The notes beneath the pieces are model-generated. The model saw only the letters and a program-made list of their open reading frames with translations, had not been told where the DNA came from and searched no databases. The translations under genes were made by a program, and so were the position numbers. From Occallatibacter savannae (GTDB taxonomy: Bacteria > Acidobacteriota > Terriglobia > Terriglobales > Acidobacteriaceae): DNA of 64,000 nt. Within the stretch, counting starts at the first letter, position 1; each line of letters begins with the position of its first letter. Below are positions 1-8,646 of this stretch, in pieces. The stretch spans positions 496,001 to 560,000 of the forward strand of contig NZ_QFFY01000001.1 of the NCBI RefSeq assembly GCF_003131205.1, in the 5' to 3' direction.

Positions 1-5
1 ATCCT

Positions 6-2519
6 TCAATACCTCTGCGAGTACACCAGCCCGGAATAGATACTCACCCCTACCGCGGACTGCACTACTGACTCCAGGCTGCGGTTGATGAGGTTTTTTG
101 CCATCGAATTCGGCACAAATAGAATGTCTCGATCGCGAACGGGTAGATCTGGATCTTTGCCCCTGAGCATCCGTTTGAGGTTCAATGTTGTGACCGTTCG
201 TCCTCCCGGCTGTTCGCGGATGAGAACAGCTTCTTTGAGCGACGCGTTCTGAGTCGGTCCCCAGGCCAGCGATATGGCTTGCACCACCGTGATCGCCTGC
301 ACGGGATCGACAGGGAACCCGCCCGGCCGAATCACATCGCCCACCACGTAAACGAGCCCCGCCCTGCCAACCTGAACTGTGTCTCCTGCTTCGAGTTCCG
401 GATTGTGTTTCCCTCCGGGATCAATTCCGCTCGGATCGAGCACCACAGCTTCGGGCTTCTCAGGATCGCTCCGGTGCGTGATCGAGACCAGGCGCCCGGC
501 ATTTGGGCTCAATCCGGATGCCAACGAAATCAGATCCAGCAGCTTATGATGAACGGTGAAGCTGTAAACGCCCGGCCGCACCACCTCGCCTAGCACTGAC
601 ACATCCTGCCCCGCATACGCCGTCACCAGCACCTTCACCTGCGGACGGCGCAACATTCCGTTGACAATCAACGCCTTCTCGATCGCGTGCGCAGCAGAGC
701 GCTCGTCCAACCCACGGACGTCTACTTCGCCCGCCAGCGGCAGCACAACCGTGCCCGCTTCAGAAACACGGACGTTCTCCCGTAGATCTGTTCCATGTCC
801 TTCGGTCACCTCCAGCAGGTCACCGGGCCCGATCGGCGCTGCCATCACCACAGCCGAGTGCTCTGGACCCGGAGGCGTACCCGCCGATGCTCCGCCCGCT
901 CTGCCAGTCTTCCAAACATCCGGTGCATCCTTGGCGTTCGGCATCATCCTCAGGTCCATAGTCTGCGGGCTGTGTGCCACACCAGCCGGTAATCCTGACG
1001 TATTTGGTGTCGGTGCCTGGGCCTGGCTCAGGCTGGCACCGATCGCGATCAGAATCGAAATTGCTGCGGTCGGGAGATTTCTCTTGCGGAGACTCTCGAT
1101 CGCGAGCACGGCTACAACCGCAAGCCACATTGACACAAATGCCGTAATTGTGAGATCGAGCAGAGCATTCGGCGAGTCTGGCTTCGCGGGCACTCGCGCA
1201 TAGTCAATCACTCGAATTGTCGAGCCGCGGCTCCCCATGGCTACTTTCGCCTCTTCCGATCGCTGTAGAAGCGCCAGGTAGGTCTCGCGGTTTGTGTTCG
1301 CCTCCTGCCACATCGATTCGTAGGACAGGGCCGCGCCGCTCAGCTTCAAGCCTGCTCCGGTTACTTCGTTGACATTCTTGCGCAGCAACGCCTCGCGAGC
1401 TACCGATGTCTTCCATGCGCTTCGCAGGCTTTCCACAAGTTTCGCATGGGTCTCCTTGATCTGCAGGTCTGTATCTCGAAGCTCAGTGCGAATCTCCACA
1501 ACACGCGGAAAGTTGGGCCCATGCTCGATCTCCAAGCGTGCCTCCTCCAGCTCCAGGTCGCTTCTGCGTGCCCTCAATTGTTGCAAAAGGCTCATTTGCG
1601 GATTACCGCTCGACAATGCACGCTCGGCACTGACTGCCAACTCCGGATCGCCCTTCCTGACGGCCTCATATTCCGCTTCCCTGCCGATGCGCTCCGCCGT
1701 CGCATTCGCCAGCGCTCGATTGGCTTCTTCTATCTCCGTCATCACACCGTTCTGGGCAACATCTGCGACGGCCCCAGCTCTGGCCGAAGCGGTCACAATT
1801 CCATTTGTGCGTTGAAAATCAGCGAGCCTCAAGACATCTTGATCCACTCGCTTCTTCATTTCCTCAAGCTGTGTGCCAAGCCACTCTGCCCTTCCAGCAC
1901 TCGCCTGCAATCGCGAGTCTCTCTCCCTCCGTTCATACTCTTCAATCAACGCGTTCACAACCGCTGCAGACAACTCGGGATCACGGGACCGAAATCGTAT
2001 GCTCAAGACCAGGGTGTGCGGCAAGCTCTCTACCGTGAGACGTCGGTCGAACCGGCGCAGCAGATACTCCTCCGCATCCTTGCTGACCCTATCCGGCCGA
2101 AAGTCCCGAAACCTCCGCTGAAAGGAGCGCGCGAAGGCCGGTTTCTCATACAGCTTGAGCCTTGTGATCACATCCCACGCAAGCTGCTCGCTCCGCAGCG
2201 CGTTCGCCAGAGTCTCAAGCTGGAGTTGTCCAAGGGCGGCCGCAGACGCACTAGGCTCGTTTCGATCAGTTGCGAGCAGTGACTCCGGCGCGCCACGAAA
2301 CTCGATTTCACCGCTCGCCACGTATTCCTTCGGGGCGACGAGGCAATAGACCAGAGACGCCCCAATCAGCGTCCCCACGAGCGCTAGCAAAAACCGCCTA
2401 TTCCGGCGGGCGATGAACCACAGTTCCACGAATGACGTGGTAGAGTTCGCATCGGGCTGCAGTTGTCTGCAGCCTGCTACCTCACTCTGCTCCTTTGGGA
2501 CCGTAGTTGCTTCCGCCAA
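6..2519 (-). CDS. Fused Wzz/GumC-type chain-length protein and Wza/GumB-type polysaccharide export protein
   Basis: Predicted exopolysaccharide export protein spanning inner membrane and periplasm, 837 aa. Residues 43-62 form TM1. A long coiled-coil periplasmic region follows (about 200-425, Wzz/GNVR-like), then TM2 at about 453-476. A third hydrophobic stretch at about 484-500 ends in AQA and looks like a signal peptide. From about 562 onward the chain is a poly-export domain (IGPGDLLEV) with two SLBB-like repeats (about 641-710 and 722-800) and a short C-terminal helix. No kinase Walker motifs are seen, so this is not a Wzc/ExoP tyrosine kinase. The start is TTG, with AGGA upstream; the open frame is continuous through the junction. 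The neighbours are nucleotide-sugar genes. Usually these two modules are separate proteins, so the fusion is unusual; a sequencing error joining two genes is less likely because one frame covers both complete domains. Confidence 0.85.
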   Translation of the reverse strand: MAEATTVPKEQSEVAGCRQLQPDANSTTSFVELWFIARRNRRFLLALVGTLIGASLVYCLVAPKEYVASGEIEFRGAPESLLATDRNEPSASAAALGQLQLETLANALRSEQLAWDVITRLKLYEKPAFARSFQRRFRDFRPDRVSKDAEEYLLRRFDRRLTVESLPHTLVLSIRFRSRDPELSAAVVNALIEEYERRERDSRLQASAGRAEWLGTQLEEMKKRVDQDVLRLADFQRTNGIVTASARAGAVADVAQNGVMTEIEEANRALANATAERIGREAEYEAVRKGDPELAVSAERALSSGNPQMSLLQQLRARRSDLELEEARLEIEHGPNFPRVVEIRTELRDTDLQIKETHAKLVESLRSAWKTSVAREALLRKNVNEVTGAGLKLSGAALSYESMWQEANTNRETYLALLQRSEEAKVAMGSRGSTIRVIDYARVPAKPDSPNALLDLTITAFVSMWLAVVAVLAIESLRKRNLPTAAISILIAIGASLSQAQAPTPNTSGLPAGVAHSPQTMDLRMMPNAKDAPDVWKTGRAGGASAGTPPGPEHSAVVMAAPIGPGDLLEVTEGHGTDLRENVRVSEAGTVVLPLAGEVDVRGLDERSAAHAIEKALIVNGMLRRPQVKVLVTAYAGQDVSVLGEVVRPGVYSFTVHHKLLDLISLASGLSPNAGRLVSITHRSDPEKPEAVVLDPSGIDPGGKHNPELEAGDTVQVGRAGLVYVVGDVIRPGGFPVDPVQAITVVQAISLAWGPTQNASLKEAVLIREQPGGRTVTTLNLKRMLRGKDPDLPVRDRDILFVPNSMAKNLINRSLESVVQSAVGVSIYSGLVYSQRY

Positions 2520-2694
2520 CGATCAGCGTCCTGGTTCGCGCTCTCCAGCGGCTCGTCGGATACCAGTCCATGACGGCGCACCGGATACACCGGTCTTCTT
2601 TTACCGGCTTCCGAACGCAAACAGTGTCACCGATTCTGCAGAGAATAGTTCGTGAGGCGCATCACATATGGAGGCGAAGATAAAGGGGTCCGCA

Positions 2695-3648
2695 TTATCT
2701 TGGCGGTAGAGCATCGCTCTCCCGATACCAGTCAACCGTCCGCTTCAGTCCTTCTCGGAAATTCACCACTGGCTTGTAGTCAAGCAGCTCTTCAGCAAGA
2801 TGAATGTCTGCTAGCGAATCGCGGATGTCTCCCGACCTGGACTCCGCATACCGAGGCTCTCCAGAGTACGCGGTCAACTCCCGAAGTATCCGAAACGTTT
2901 CGTTCAGCGTGATCCGGGACCCTGTCGCGAGGTTCATCATTTGCCCTGCCACCTTCTCGGCAGGAGCGGCTGCCGCCAGAAGGTTACCGTGCACCACATT
3001 CTCGATAAATGTAAAATCCCGGCTCTGCTCGCCATCCCCATAGATGGTCGGCTGCTCTCCAGCCAGCATCTTTCTACAGAAAATCGCCAGCACCCCGGAG
3101 TAGTGCGACGTAGGATCCTGGAACGGCCCAAATACATTGAAGTACCGAAGCGTCACCGTCTCCAGCCCATACACCCGGTTGAACGCCTGCATGTACTGCT
3201 CTCCCGCCAGCTTCGCCACCGCATATGGCGAAATTGGTTTCGGCAGCATCCCCTCATGTTTCGGAAGGGTCGGCGTATCTCCGTATGCGGAGGACGACCC
3301 GGCATACACCACTCGTCGGACTCCCGCATCTTTCGCCGCCACCAGCAGATTCAACGTCGCAGTCACGCAATGCAGATTTGTACCCGCCGGATCAGCCACC
3401 GACCGAGGCACTGAGGCCAGCGCTGCCTCATGAAATACCACCTCAACCCCTTTGCAGGCCCGAGCGCAGTCCTCCGGCTTGGTCAGGTCTCCCTCGATGA
3501 ACTCCATCTCCTCAAGCCCGGCCAGATTGCTGCGCTTCCCGGTGATGAAGCTGTCGATTCCACGCACAGATTCCCCACGCTTCAGCAGCGCCGCCGCAAT
3601 GGACCTGCCTATAAATCCAGCCGCGCCCGTCACCAGATACTTCGTCAC
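2695..3648 (-). CDS. NAD-dependent nucleotide-sugar epimerase (WbpP-like UDP-GlcNAc 4-epimerase family)
   Basis: Cytoplasmic short-chain dehydrogenase/reductase-type epimerase making a nucleotide sugar for surface polysaccharide. The N-terminal Rossmann motif GAAGFIG, the catalytic SPYAVAK (YxxxK) and the RYFNVFGP substrate loop are present. The segments ASVPRSVADP and SRDFTFIENVV resemble WbpP-type UDP-N-acetylglucosamine 4-epimerases; exact substrate is inferred. I chose the GTG start at 3648 because GGAAGGAG lies 5 nt upstream; an in-frame ATG at 3723 would add 25 residues but has no ribosome binding site. Divergent from the UDP-sugar dehydrogenase gene and upstream of the export-fusion gene on the same strand, 175 bp apart. 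Confidence 0.9.
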   Translation of the reverse strand: MTKYLVTGAAGFIGRSIAAALLKRGESVRGIDSFITGKRSNLAGLEEMEFIEGDLTKPEDCARACKGVEVVFHEAALASVPRSVADPAGTNLHCVTATLNLLVAAKDAGVRRVVYAGSSSAYGDTPTLPKHEGMLPKPISPYAVAKLAGEQYMQAFNRVYGLETVTLRYFNVFGPFQDPTSHYSGVLAIFCRKMLAGEQPTIYGDGEQSRDFTFIENVVHGNLLAAAAPAEKVAGQMMNLATGSRITLNETFRILRELTAYSGEPRYAESRSGDIRDSLADIHLAEELLDYKPVVNFREGLKRTVDWYRESDALPPR

Positions 3649-3758
3649 CGGTTCTCCTTCCCAATTCGGTCCAGTCTGCTCTGGATGAATTTCTATGGTA
3701 TCCGATTCGATCGCGACAGCCATCCAGACTGACCGAAAAGCCCGCTTACAATCTTTGT

Positions 3759-5105
3759 ATGTCCAGCACCACTGCCGTGTCTCTCACTGAGCTCAAAAAT
3801 AGGATCGAAACCCGCCAGGCACGAATCGGCATCGTCGGCATGGGATACGTTGGCTTACCGCTCGCTCTTCTCTTCAGCAACGAGCGCTTTCGCGTCACCG
3901 GCTTCGACATCGAGCAGCGCAAGGTCGAGACCCTCAACAACGGTGGCTCCTACATAGTCCGAATTCTTCCGCAGGCCATTCAGCAGGCGCAGCGAGTCGG
4001 GTTTGTCGCCACATCGAACTACTCCGACATCGAAGCAATGGATGTCATCATCATTTGCGTTCCAACACCCCTTAATGAGTTCCACGAACCCGACTTGAGC
4101 TACGTATCCAGCACGGTTGAATCCATCGCCCCTCATCTTCACGATGGCCAGCTCGTCGTCCTTGAAAGCACCACCTACCCCGGCACCACCGAAGAACTCG
4201 TCGTTCCGCTAATCGAGAAAGGCAATCGTCACGGCCTCACCGTCGCCCGCAACTCCGCTGAAAATGGCATTCACGTCGCCTTCTCTCCTGAGCGCGAGGA
4301 CCCCGGCAACGAGACAGTCGCACGACACGACATCCCAAAAGTCGTTGGAGGCTGCGGCGTAGTCGCCTCCGATCTCGCTTCGGCCTGCTACGGCTCCATC
4401 TTCCGCCGCGTGATCCCCGTCAGCACGCCCTCTGTCGCTGAGATGACCAAGCTCCTTGAAAACATCTACCGCTGCGTCAACATCGCTCTCGTCAACGAAC
4501 TGAAGCAGCTCTGCATGCGCATGGGCATCGATATCCACGAAGTCATCGACGCCGCCAAAACCAAGCCCTTCGGCTTCCAGGCCTTTTATCCCGGCCCTGG
4601 CCTCGGTGGACACTGCATCCCGATCGACCCCTTTTACCTTTCGTGGAAAGCGAAGCAGTTCGACTTCCGCACCCGCTTCATCGAGCTAGCCGGCGAAGTC
4701 AACATCAACATGCCCTACTTCGTCATCGACCAGCTCGCCGACGGCCTCAATCGCCATCGCAAGTCCATCAACGGCTCGAAGATCCTCGTCCTCGGTCTCG
4801 CCTATAAGCGCGACATCGACGACCTCCGCGAGTCTCCTTCGCTCACCATCATCGAACTCCTCCGCGAAAAAGGCGCAGCCGTCTCTTACAACGACCCATA
4901 CTTTCCCACAGTCGGTCACGGTCGCCACTACGCCCTGAACATGACCAACACACCGCTCGACAATCTCGCGCGGTACGATGCCGTCGTCATCGTCACCGAC
5001 CACTCCACCTACGACTACCGCGCCATCGTCGACCAGTCCCAACTCATCATCGACACCCGCAACGCCACCCGCGGCATCGACTCTCCCAAGATCGTTCGCT
5101 GCTAA
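3759..5105 (+). CDS. UDP-sugar 6-dehydrogenase (WbpA/WbpO-type nucleotide sugar dehydrogenase)
   Basis: Oxidises C6 of a UDP-hexose or UDP-HexNAc twice with NAD+ to give a uronic acid for polysaccharide synthesis. It has the N-terminal NAD motif GMGYVGLPLA, the CVPTPL and ESTTYPGTTEE segments, the central dimerisation domain and the catalytic cysteine in GLGGHCIPIDP. The C-terminal UDP-binding domain carries LGLAYKRDIDDLRESP. At 448 aa it has normal family length. The wording of these motifs is closer to UDP-GlcNAc/UDP-GalNAc dehydrogenases than to Ugd, but the substrate is not certain. Together with the divergent epimerase it could supply HexNAc-uronic acids. Confidence 0.92.
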   Translation: MSSTTAVSLTELKNRIETRQARIGIVGMGYVGLPLALLFSNERFRVTGFDIEQRKVETLNNGGSYIVRILPQAIQQAQRVGFVATSNYSDIEAMDVIIICVPTPLNEFHEPDLSYVSSTVESIAPHLHDGQLVVLESTTYPGTTEELVVPLIEKGNRHGLTVARNSAENGIHVAFSPEREDPGNETVARHDIPKVVGGCGVVASDLASACYGSIFRRVIPVSTPSVAEMTKLLENIYRCVNIALVNELKQLCMRMGIDIHEVIDAAKTKPFGFQAFYPGPGLGGHCIPIDPFYLSWKAKQFDFRTRFIELAGEVNINMPYFVIDQLADGLNRHRKSINGSKILVLGLAYKRDIDDLRESPSLTIIELLREKGAAVSYNDPYFPTVGHGRHYALNMTNTPLDNLARYDAVVIVTDHSTYDYRAIVDQSQLIIDTRNATRGIDSPKIVRC

Positions 5106-5118
5106 CGGAGGCCACTTC

Positions 5119-5571
5119 GTGTTCACGCCAAAACCCATCGGCTACGTTCGCAGCCCCTACACCAGCACCAAAGCCATCCCCAAAGGCCTCGGCGTAAAGC
5201 ACGATGAGGAAGGCGTCCTCGACATCCTCCCCGAATTCGAACCAGGCCTCATCGACATCGATGGCTTCTCGCATCTCTTCGTCATCTGGGCCTTCGATCG
5301 TTCCGAGGGCTTCGACCTCTTCGGTCCCTCACCAGCCGACAACCGTCCGCACGGCGTCTTCGCAACACGCTCGCCCCGCCGTCCGAATCCCATCGCCCTC
5401 ACTGTCGTCGAACTCCTCCGCCGCGACGGTCCCAAGCTCCACGTCCGCGGCGTCGACATGCTCGACGGCACTCCCATACTCGACATCAAGCCCTACATGT
5501 CCAGCATCCCCGCCGACAAGCTCCGCCGTGGCTGGCTCGCCGAAGCCGAAGCCCGCAAACAGCAACCCTGA
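5119..5571 (+). CDS. trmO: tRNA (N6-threonylcarbamoyladenosine-37) methyltransferase
   Basis: TrmO/TsaA-like protein, 150 aa, that would N6-methylate t6A37 in threonine tRNA using S-adenosylmethionine. The family hallmarks GYVRSPY near the N-terminus, FSHLFVIWAFDRSEG, GVFATRSPRRPNPI and the C-terminal ILDIKPYMSSIP are all present. The start is GTG at 5119 with GGAGG seven bases upstream; a longer frame into the upstream gene exists but translates into low-complexity sequence antiparallel in character to coding DNA. It begins 13 bp after the UDP-sugar dehydrogenase stop, so the two are probably co-transcribed although functionally unrelated. A hairpin repeat follows the stop directly. Confidence 0.92.
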   Translation: MFTPKPIGYVRSPYTSTKAIPKGLGVKHDEEGVLDILPEFEPGLIDIDGFSHLFVIWAFDRSEGFDLFGPSPADNRPHGVFATRSPRRPNPIALTVVELLRRDGPKLHVRGVDMLDGTPILDIKPYMSSIPADKLRRGWLAEAEARKQQP

Positions 5572-5576
5572 TGAAG

Positions 5577-5613
5577 GGGTGCCCCCGGTCCTTCGCACTT
5601 GGGGACCGGGGGC
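5577..5613. repeat. Hairpin repeat copy 1 (GGGTGCCCC family)
   Basis: Starts with GGGTGCCCC and forms a perfect 10-bp stem, CCCCCGGTCC pairing with GGACCGGGGG. It lies 5 bp after the trmO stop. First of a family of at least twelve copies in the window. Confidence 0.8.
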
Positions 5614-6065
5614 TAATCCCAATTGAACTTCCTGCCTTATCTCAACAACCAGAGCTCGATTCTCTTCGCAACCCGACAACCCGTCCCTCACACACCGTCT
5701 CTAATCCATTAACGGAAGAGCAATCTTCCACAAAGGAGAGAGTTAGCCTATGGCCTTGCAGAAAGTCGGCAACGATGATCGAAGGCAATTTGAAAACTCG
5801 AGTAACAAAGGTTGTACAGGCAAAGGGAGGGAAACTCGGGCTGAGCTCGAATGAACTACCTCAACTGTAGAACCGCGTTGCGATCCGGATGCCGATCCGG
5901 ATCTTCGAAAACTACAGAATGCATAAGGGCGAGATCTCGCAAGAGATCCCGCCCTTTTTGCTGTCCTCGAAAACACATCTCTTTGCTTCCACAGACCGCC
6001 AGCCGTGAGCCACGCCCCACCCTGCGCGTCACACCCCTGATCGTGTATCGTGAGTGGGTTCGAGT
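5614..6065. other. Intergenic stretch without a convincing gene, ending in a terminator
   Basis: About 450 bp between trmO and the Fe-S oxidoreductase gene. A possible short transcript runs to the terminator at 5927-5959. Inside it, AAAGGAG precedes an ATG at 5750 that opens a 34-codon frame (stop TGA at about 5852-5854), and an ATG in another frame at 5777 gives about 31 codons. Neither resembles a protein I know. A noncoding RNA is equally possible; no riboswitch family is recognised. Confidence 0.4.
5927..5959 (+). terminator. Rho-independent terminator
   Basis: GGGCGAGATCTC and GAGATCCCGCCC form a 12-position stem with one internal mismatch and a GCAA loop, followed by five T. It would end a transcript coming from trmO or a short RNA starting after it. 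Confidence 0.75.
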
Positions 6066-8141
6066 ATGAATTTCCTCTCCTCCACGCTGGCTGAACCCCA
6101 GAGCTTCCAAACGTGGGAAAAGCTCCTTCTTCTCGCCCTCATCCTCCTCTCCGCGGCGATCTTCCTCCGCCGCTTCGCCCCGATCCTCGGCCGCATACTG
6201 CATTCCAAAAAGGACCCCAACTTCACCCTCGCCCCTGTCGGCAAGCGCAGCTGGGATTTCTTCTGGGAAGTCATCTGCCAGGCAAAAGTAATTCGCGAGC
6301 GTCCCCTCCCCGGTCTCGCCCATGCCTTCGTCTTCTGGGGATTCTGTGCGTTCGCTCTCGTCACTCTGAATCACTTCGCCGTCGGATTCGGCCTCGGTTT
6401 CCTCGATCCGGTCGGCTTCTTCGGCCGTTCCTATTCCTATCTCGCCGCGGCATTCGCCGCCGCATGCGCCATTGGAATCTTCGGCCTCTTCGTGCGACGC
6501 TTCTTCGTTCGCCCCCGCTGGCTAGGCCGAAAGGTCTCCTACGAATCCGGCTTCATCGCGGCGCTCATCTTCATCCTGATGGTCACCTACCTGGCCGCAT
6601 TCGCCGTGAGAAGCGCCAGCCCAGCCGCAACCGCGCTCTGGTGGATCCACGCACTCTCCATCCTCGTCTTCCTGCCCATCATTCCCCACACTAAGCACCT
6701 TCATCTCGTGCTCAGCCCCGCCACCATCTTTCTCTCCCGCGGAGGCTTCAGCAAAATCCCGCCCCTCGTCGGGGATGAAGACTTCGGCCTGGTCACCGGC
6801 AAAGACCTCACCCAGCTCACCAGCCTCCAGGCCTACTCTTGCGTTGAGTGCGGTCGCTGCACCGAGCACTGCCCCGCCAACAACACCGGCAAAGAACTCA
6901 ACCCCAAACAAATCATCCTCGGTCTGCGCGGCTACTTGAACGAGCACGGCCCCGCATCCGAACAGAACATCATCGGCACCTACAACTCCATCACTGCCGA
7001 TTTCCAGTGCACCACCTGCGGCGCATGCGAGTACCAGTGCCCCGTCGGCATCGAACATCTCCCCATCATCATCGGACTCCGCCGCGGCGCCGTGAACACT
7101 GGCATGTGGGAAGACGAACACGGTGCGAAGCTCTTCCTCGCTCTCGAGCGCGGCTCAAACGCCCTCGGCATGCCGGCCTCTGATCGCGACAAATTCATTC
7201 AGAAGCAGCAATTCCCCGTCTTCGACGGATCGCAGGAATACTGTCTCTGGCTCGGCTGCATGGGCGGCTACGATCCCAAAGGCCGCGAGATCATCGCCGA
7301 CTTTGCCCGCGTGATGAACTATCTCGGCGCCAGCTACGGAGTCCTCCGCAAAGAGAAATGCACCGGCGATCCCGTCCGCCGCCTCGGCAACGACCTCCTC
7401 TTCCAGCAGCTCGCCGAATCGAATCTCGAGACCCTCGCGCAGAATAAGGTCAAGAAGATCGTCACCATCTGCCCTCACTGCGTCCGCACCATCCAGGAAG
7501 ACTGGAAAGAATTCGGCACACCGCCCGCGATCGAACACCATAGCGAATTTCTGGCCCGCTTCGCCGACAAACTCCCAAGACCGAACCAAAATGTTCGGGT
7601 GCCCCAGGTCTCGATTCCTGGAAACCAAAACCTCACCGCCGAACAAGAAGCTCGGGTGCCCCAGGTCTCGACTTTGAGACCTGGGAACGAGAACTCCGCT
7701 GTCGAACAAGAAGCGTCAGGGCACGACTTCAGTCGTGCCGAAAACAGTCCGAATCCCGATCGGGCTTTAGCCCCTGCAAACAACAAGATCGTCTTTCACG
7801 ATCCCTGCTACCTGGGCCGTTACCGCGACGTCTACGAAGAACCTCGCGCCGTGGCCTCCCTCGCAGGCGAAGTCGTCGAAGCGCCCCGCTCCCACCAGCG
7901 CAGCTTCTGCTGCGGAGCCGGCGGCGGACTCGTATTCCTCGGCGAAGAAACCGGCGATCGCGTCAGCCACACCCGCGTCAACGAACTCATCGCCACCGGC
8001 GCCTCCACCATCGGCACCGCCTGCCCCTTCTGTAATTCCATGTTCCGCGACGCCCTCGCCGAAAAGGGCGACGCCGCCCCGCAACTGCTAGATATCGCCC
8101 AACTCACCGCCCGCAACCTTCCGCCTGCTAATCAACAATGA
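6066..8141 (+). CDS. Membrane Fe-S oxidoreductase, EtfAB:menaquinone oxidoreductase-like
   Basis: Predicted membrane protein passing electrons from electron-transfer flavoprotein to quinone. The N-terminal half has about five TM helices (NarI/DUF224-like) with histidines in GLAHAFVFWGF, LNHF, WIHAL and PHTKHLH that could ligate heme b. Two 4Fe-4S motifs follow: CVECGRCTEHCP and CTTCGACEYQCP. Then come CCG-type cysteine domains (CPHC, HDPCYLGRY, CCGAGGG, ACPFCN) as in heterodisulfide reductase subunit D. The etfB and etfA genes downstream fit the EMO family. ATG at 6066 is preferred; an in-frame GTG at 6054 is possible. Residues about 505-572, between the CCG domains, are encoded by interspersed repeats kept in frame, which is very unusual. 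Confidence 0.9.
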   Translation: MNFLSSTLAEPQSFQTWEKLLLLALILLSAAIFLRRFAPILGRILHSKKDPNFTLAPVGKRSWDFFWEVICQAKVIRERPLPGLAHAFVFWGFCAFALVTLNHFAVGFGLGFLDPVGFFGRSYSYLAAAFAAACAIGIFGLFVRRFFVRPRWLGRKVSYESGFIAALIFILMVTYLAAFAVRSASPAATALWWIHALSILVFLPIIPHTKHLHLVLSPATIFLSRGGFSKIPPLVGDEDFGLVTGKDLTQLTSLQAYSCVECGRCTEHCPANNTGKELNPKQIILGLRGYLNEHGPASEQNIIGTYNSITADFQCTTCGACEYQCPVGIEHLPIIIGLRRGAVNTGMWEDEHGAKLFLALERGSNALGMPASDRDKFIQKQQFPVFDGSQEYCLWLGCMGGYDPKGREIIADFARVMNYLGASYGVLRKEKCTGDPVRRLGNDLLFQQLAESNLETLAQNKVKKIVTICPHCVRTIQEDWKEFGTPPAIEHHSEFLARFADKLPRPNQNVRVPQVSIPGNQNLTAEQEARVPQVSTLRPGNENSAVEQEASGHDFSRAENSPNPDRALAPANNKIVFHDPCYLGRYRDVYEEPRAVASLAGEVVEAPRSHQRSFCCGAGGGLVFLGEETGDRVSHTRVNELIATGASTIGTACPFCNSMFRDALAEKGDAAPQLLDIAQLTARNLPPANQQ
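7597..7690. repeat. Hairpin repeat copies 2 and 3 inside a coding sequence
   Basis: Two GGGTGCCCCAGGTCTC units, at about 7598-7627 and 7653-7690. The second forms a perfect stem, CCCAGGTCTC with GAGACCTGGG; the first has only a short CCAGG/CCTGG stem. Both are read in frame as VRVPQVS and ARVPQVS in the Fe-S oxidoreductase. Confidence 0.85.
7717..7776. repeat. Second repeat type in frame (GGCACGACT hairpin plus GGGCTTTAGCCC)
   Basis: GGCACGACT-tc-AGTCGTGCC forms a 9-bp hairpin. A second short hairpin, GGGCTTTAGCCC, follows. The reading frame stays open and gives SGHDFSRAEN...DRALAP. It lies directly behind the two GGGTGCCCC units, so repeats of different types have accumulated at one site. 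Confidence 0.7.
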
Positions 8142-8155
8142 ACTTGTGAGGATTC

Positions 8156-8599
8156 GTGCGCGAAGAAGATTTGAAGCGGTTCTTCCTGGGTGAACTAGAT
8201 GCGGAACGGCTGGCTGCCGAGGCTGCCTGTTCTATATCTCGAATAGACGAAATCGAGACTTCGATAGCGATTGAAGACATGGATAGGGATTTCACGGTTA
8301 CCCGTGATCACATGCGTCAGCTGTTGACAGCAGCTTTGGCGGGTAAGCTGAACGAGGCGGAGCTGAATGCAATCGCGTTCACCCTTATCGCTTCGGATCG
8401 ATTCGAATTCAATGAAGACGAAGTGGTCATCGAGGTTCTTCACGACTGGTCTGCTCCAGAAATCAATTACCCGATCAATAACGTCACCCTGGAGATGCAC
8501 CGCAGCTGGCTGGATGGGATCAACGCTTTGCCAGCACGTCAACCGCTATCCAAGTCCAAGGGAATCGTTGTATCTCGGCGGTGGAAGAGAAGTATCTGA
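8156..8599 (+). CDS. Hypothetical acidic protein within the Etf locus
   Basis: Unrecognised soluble protein, 147 aa. The start is GTG at 8156, with TGAGG just upstream and only 14 bp after the oxidoreductase stop. The N-terminal part is rich in Glu/Asp and Ile, with a helical pattern; there is no signal peptide or TM helix and no cysteine cluster apart from one Cys. The C-terminal tail is basic (SRRWKRSI). Codon use is less GC-skewed than in the flanking genes, which suggests that it is an insertion between the oxidoreductase and etfB rather than a subunit. An immunity-like or regulatory protein is possible, but nothing in the sequence decides this. Confidence 0.7.
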   Translation: MREEDLKRFFLGELDAERLAAEAACSISRIDEIETSIAIEDMDRDFTVTRDHMRQLLTAALAGKLNEAELNAIAFTLIASDRFEFNEDEVVIEVLHDWSAPEINYPINNVTLEMHRSWLDGINALPARQPLSKSKGIVVSRRWKRSI

Positions 8600-8646
8600 G
8601 CTAAATCAATCACTGCACGCAAGGCACTATAGCAAAGGAACAAGAA

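Noticed and set aside
1446..2282. Open frames on the plus strand inside the export-fusion gene
   Set aside because: They translate into Leu/Ser/Arg-rich sequence and lack ribosome binding sites; the minus-strand protein has clear domains.
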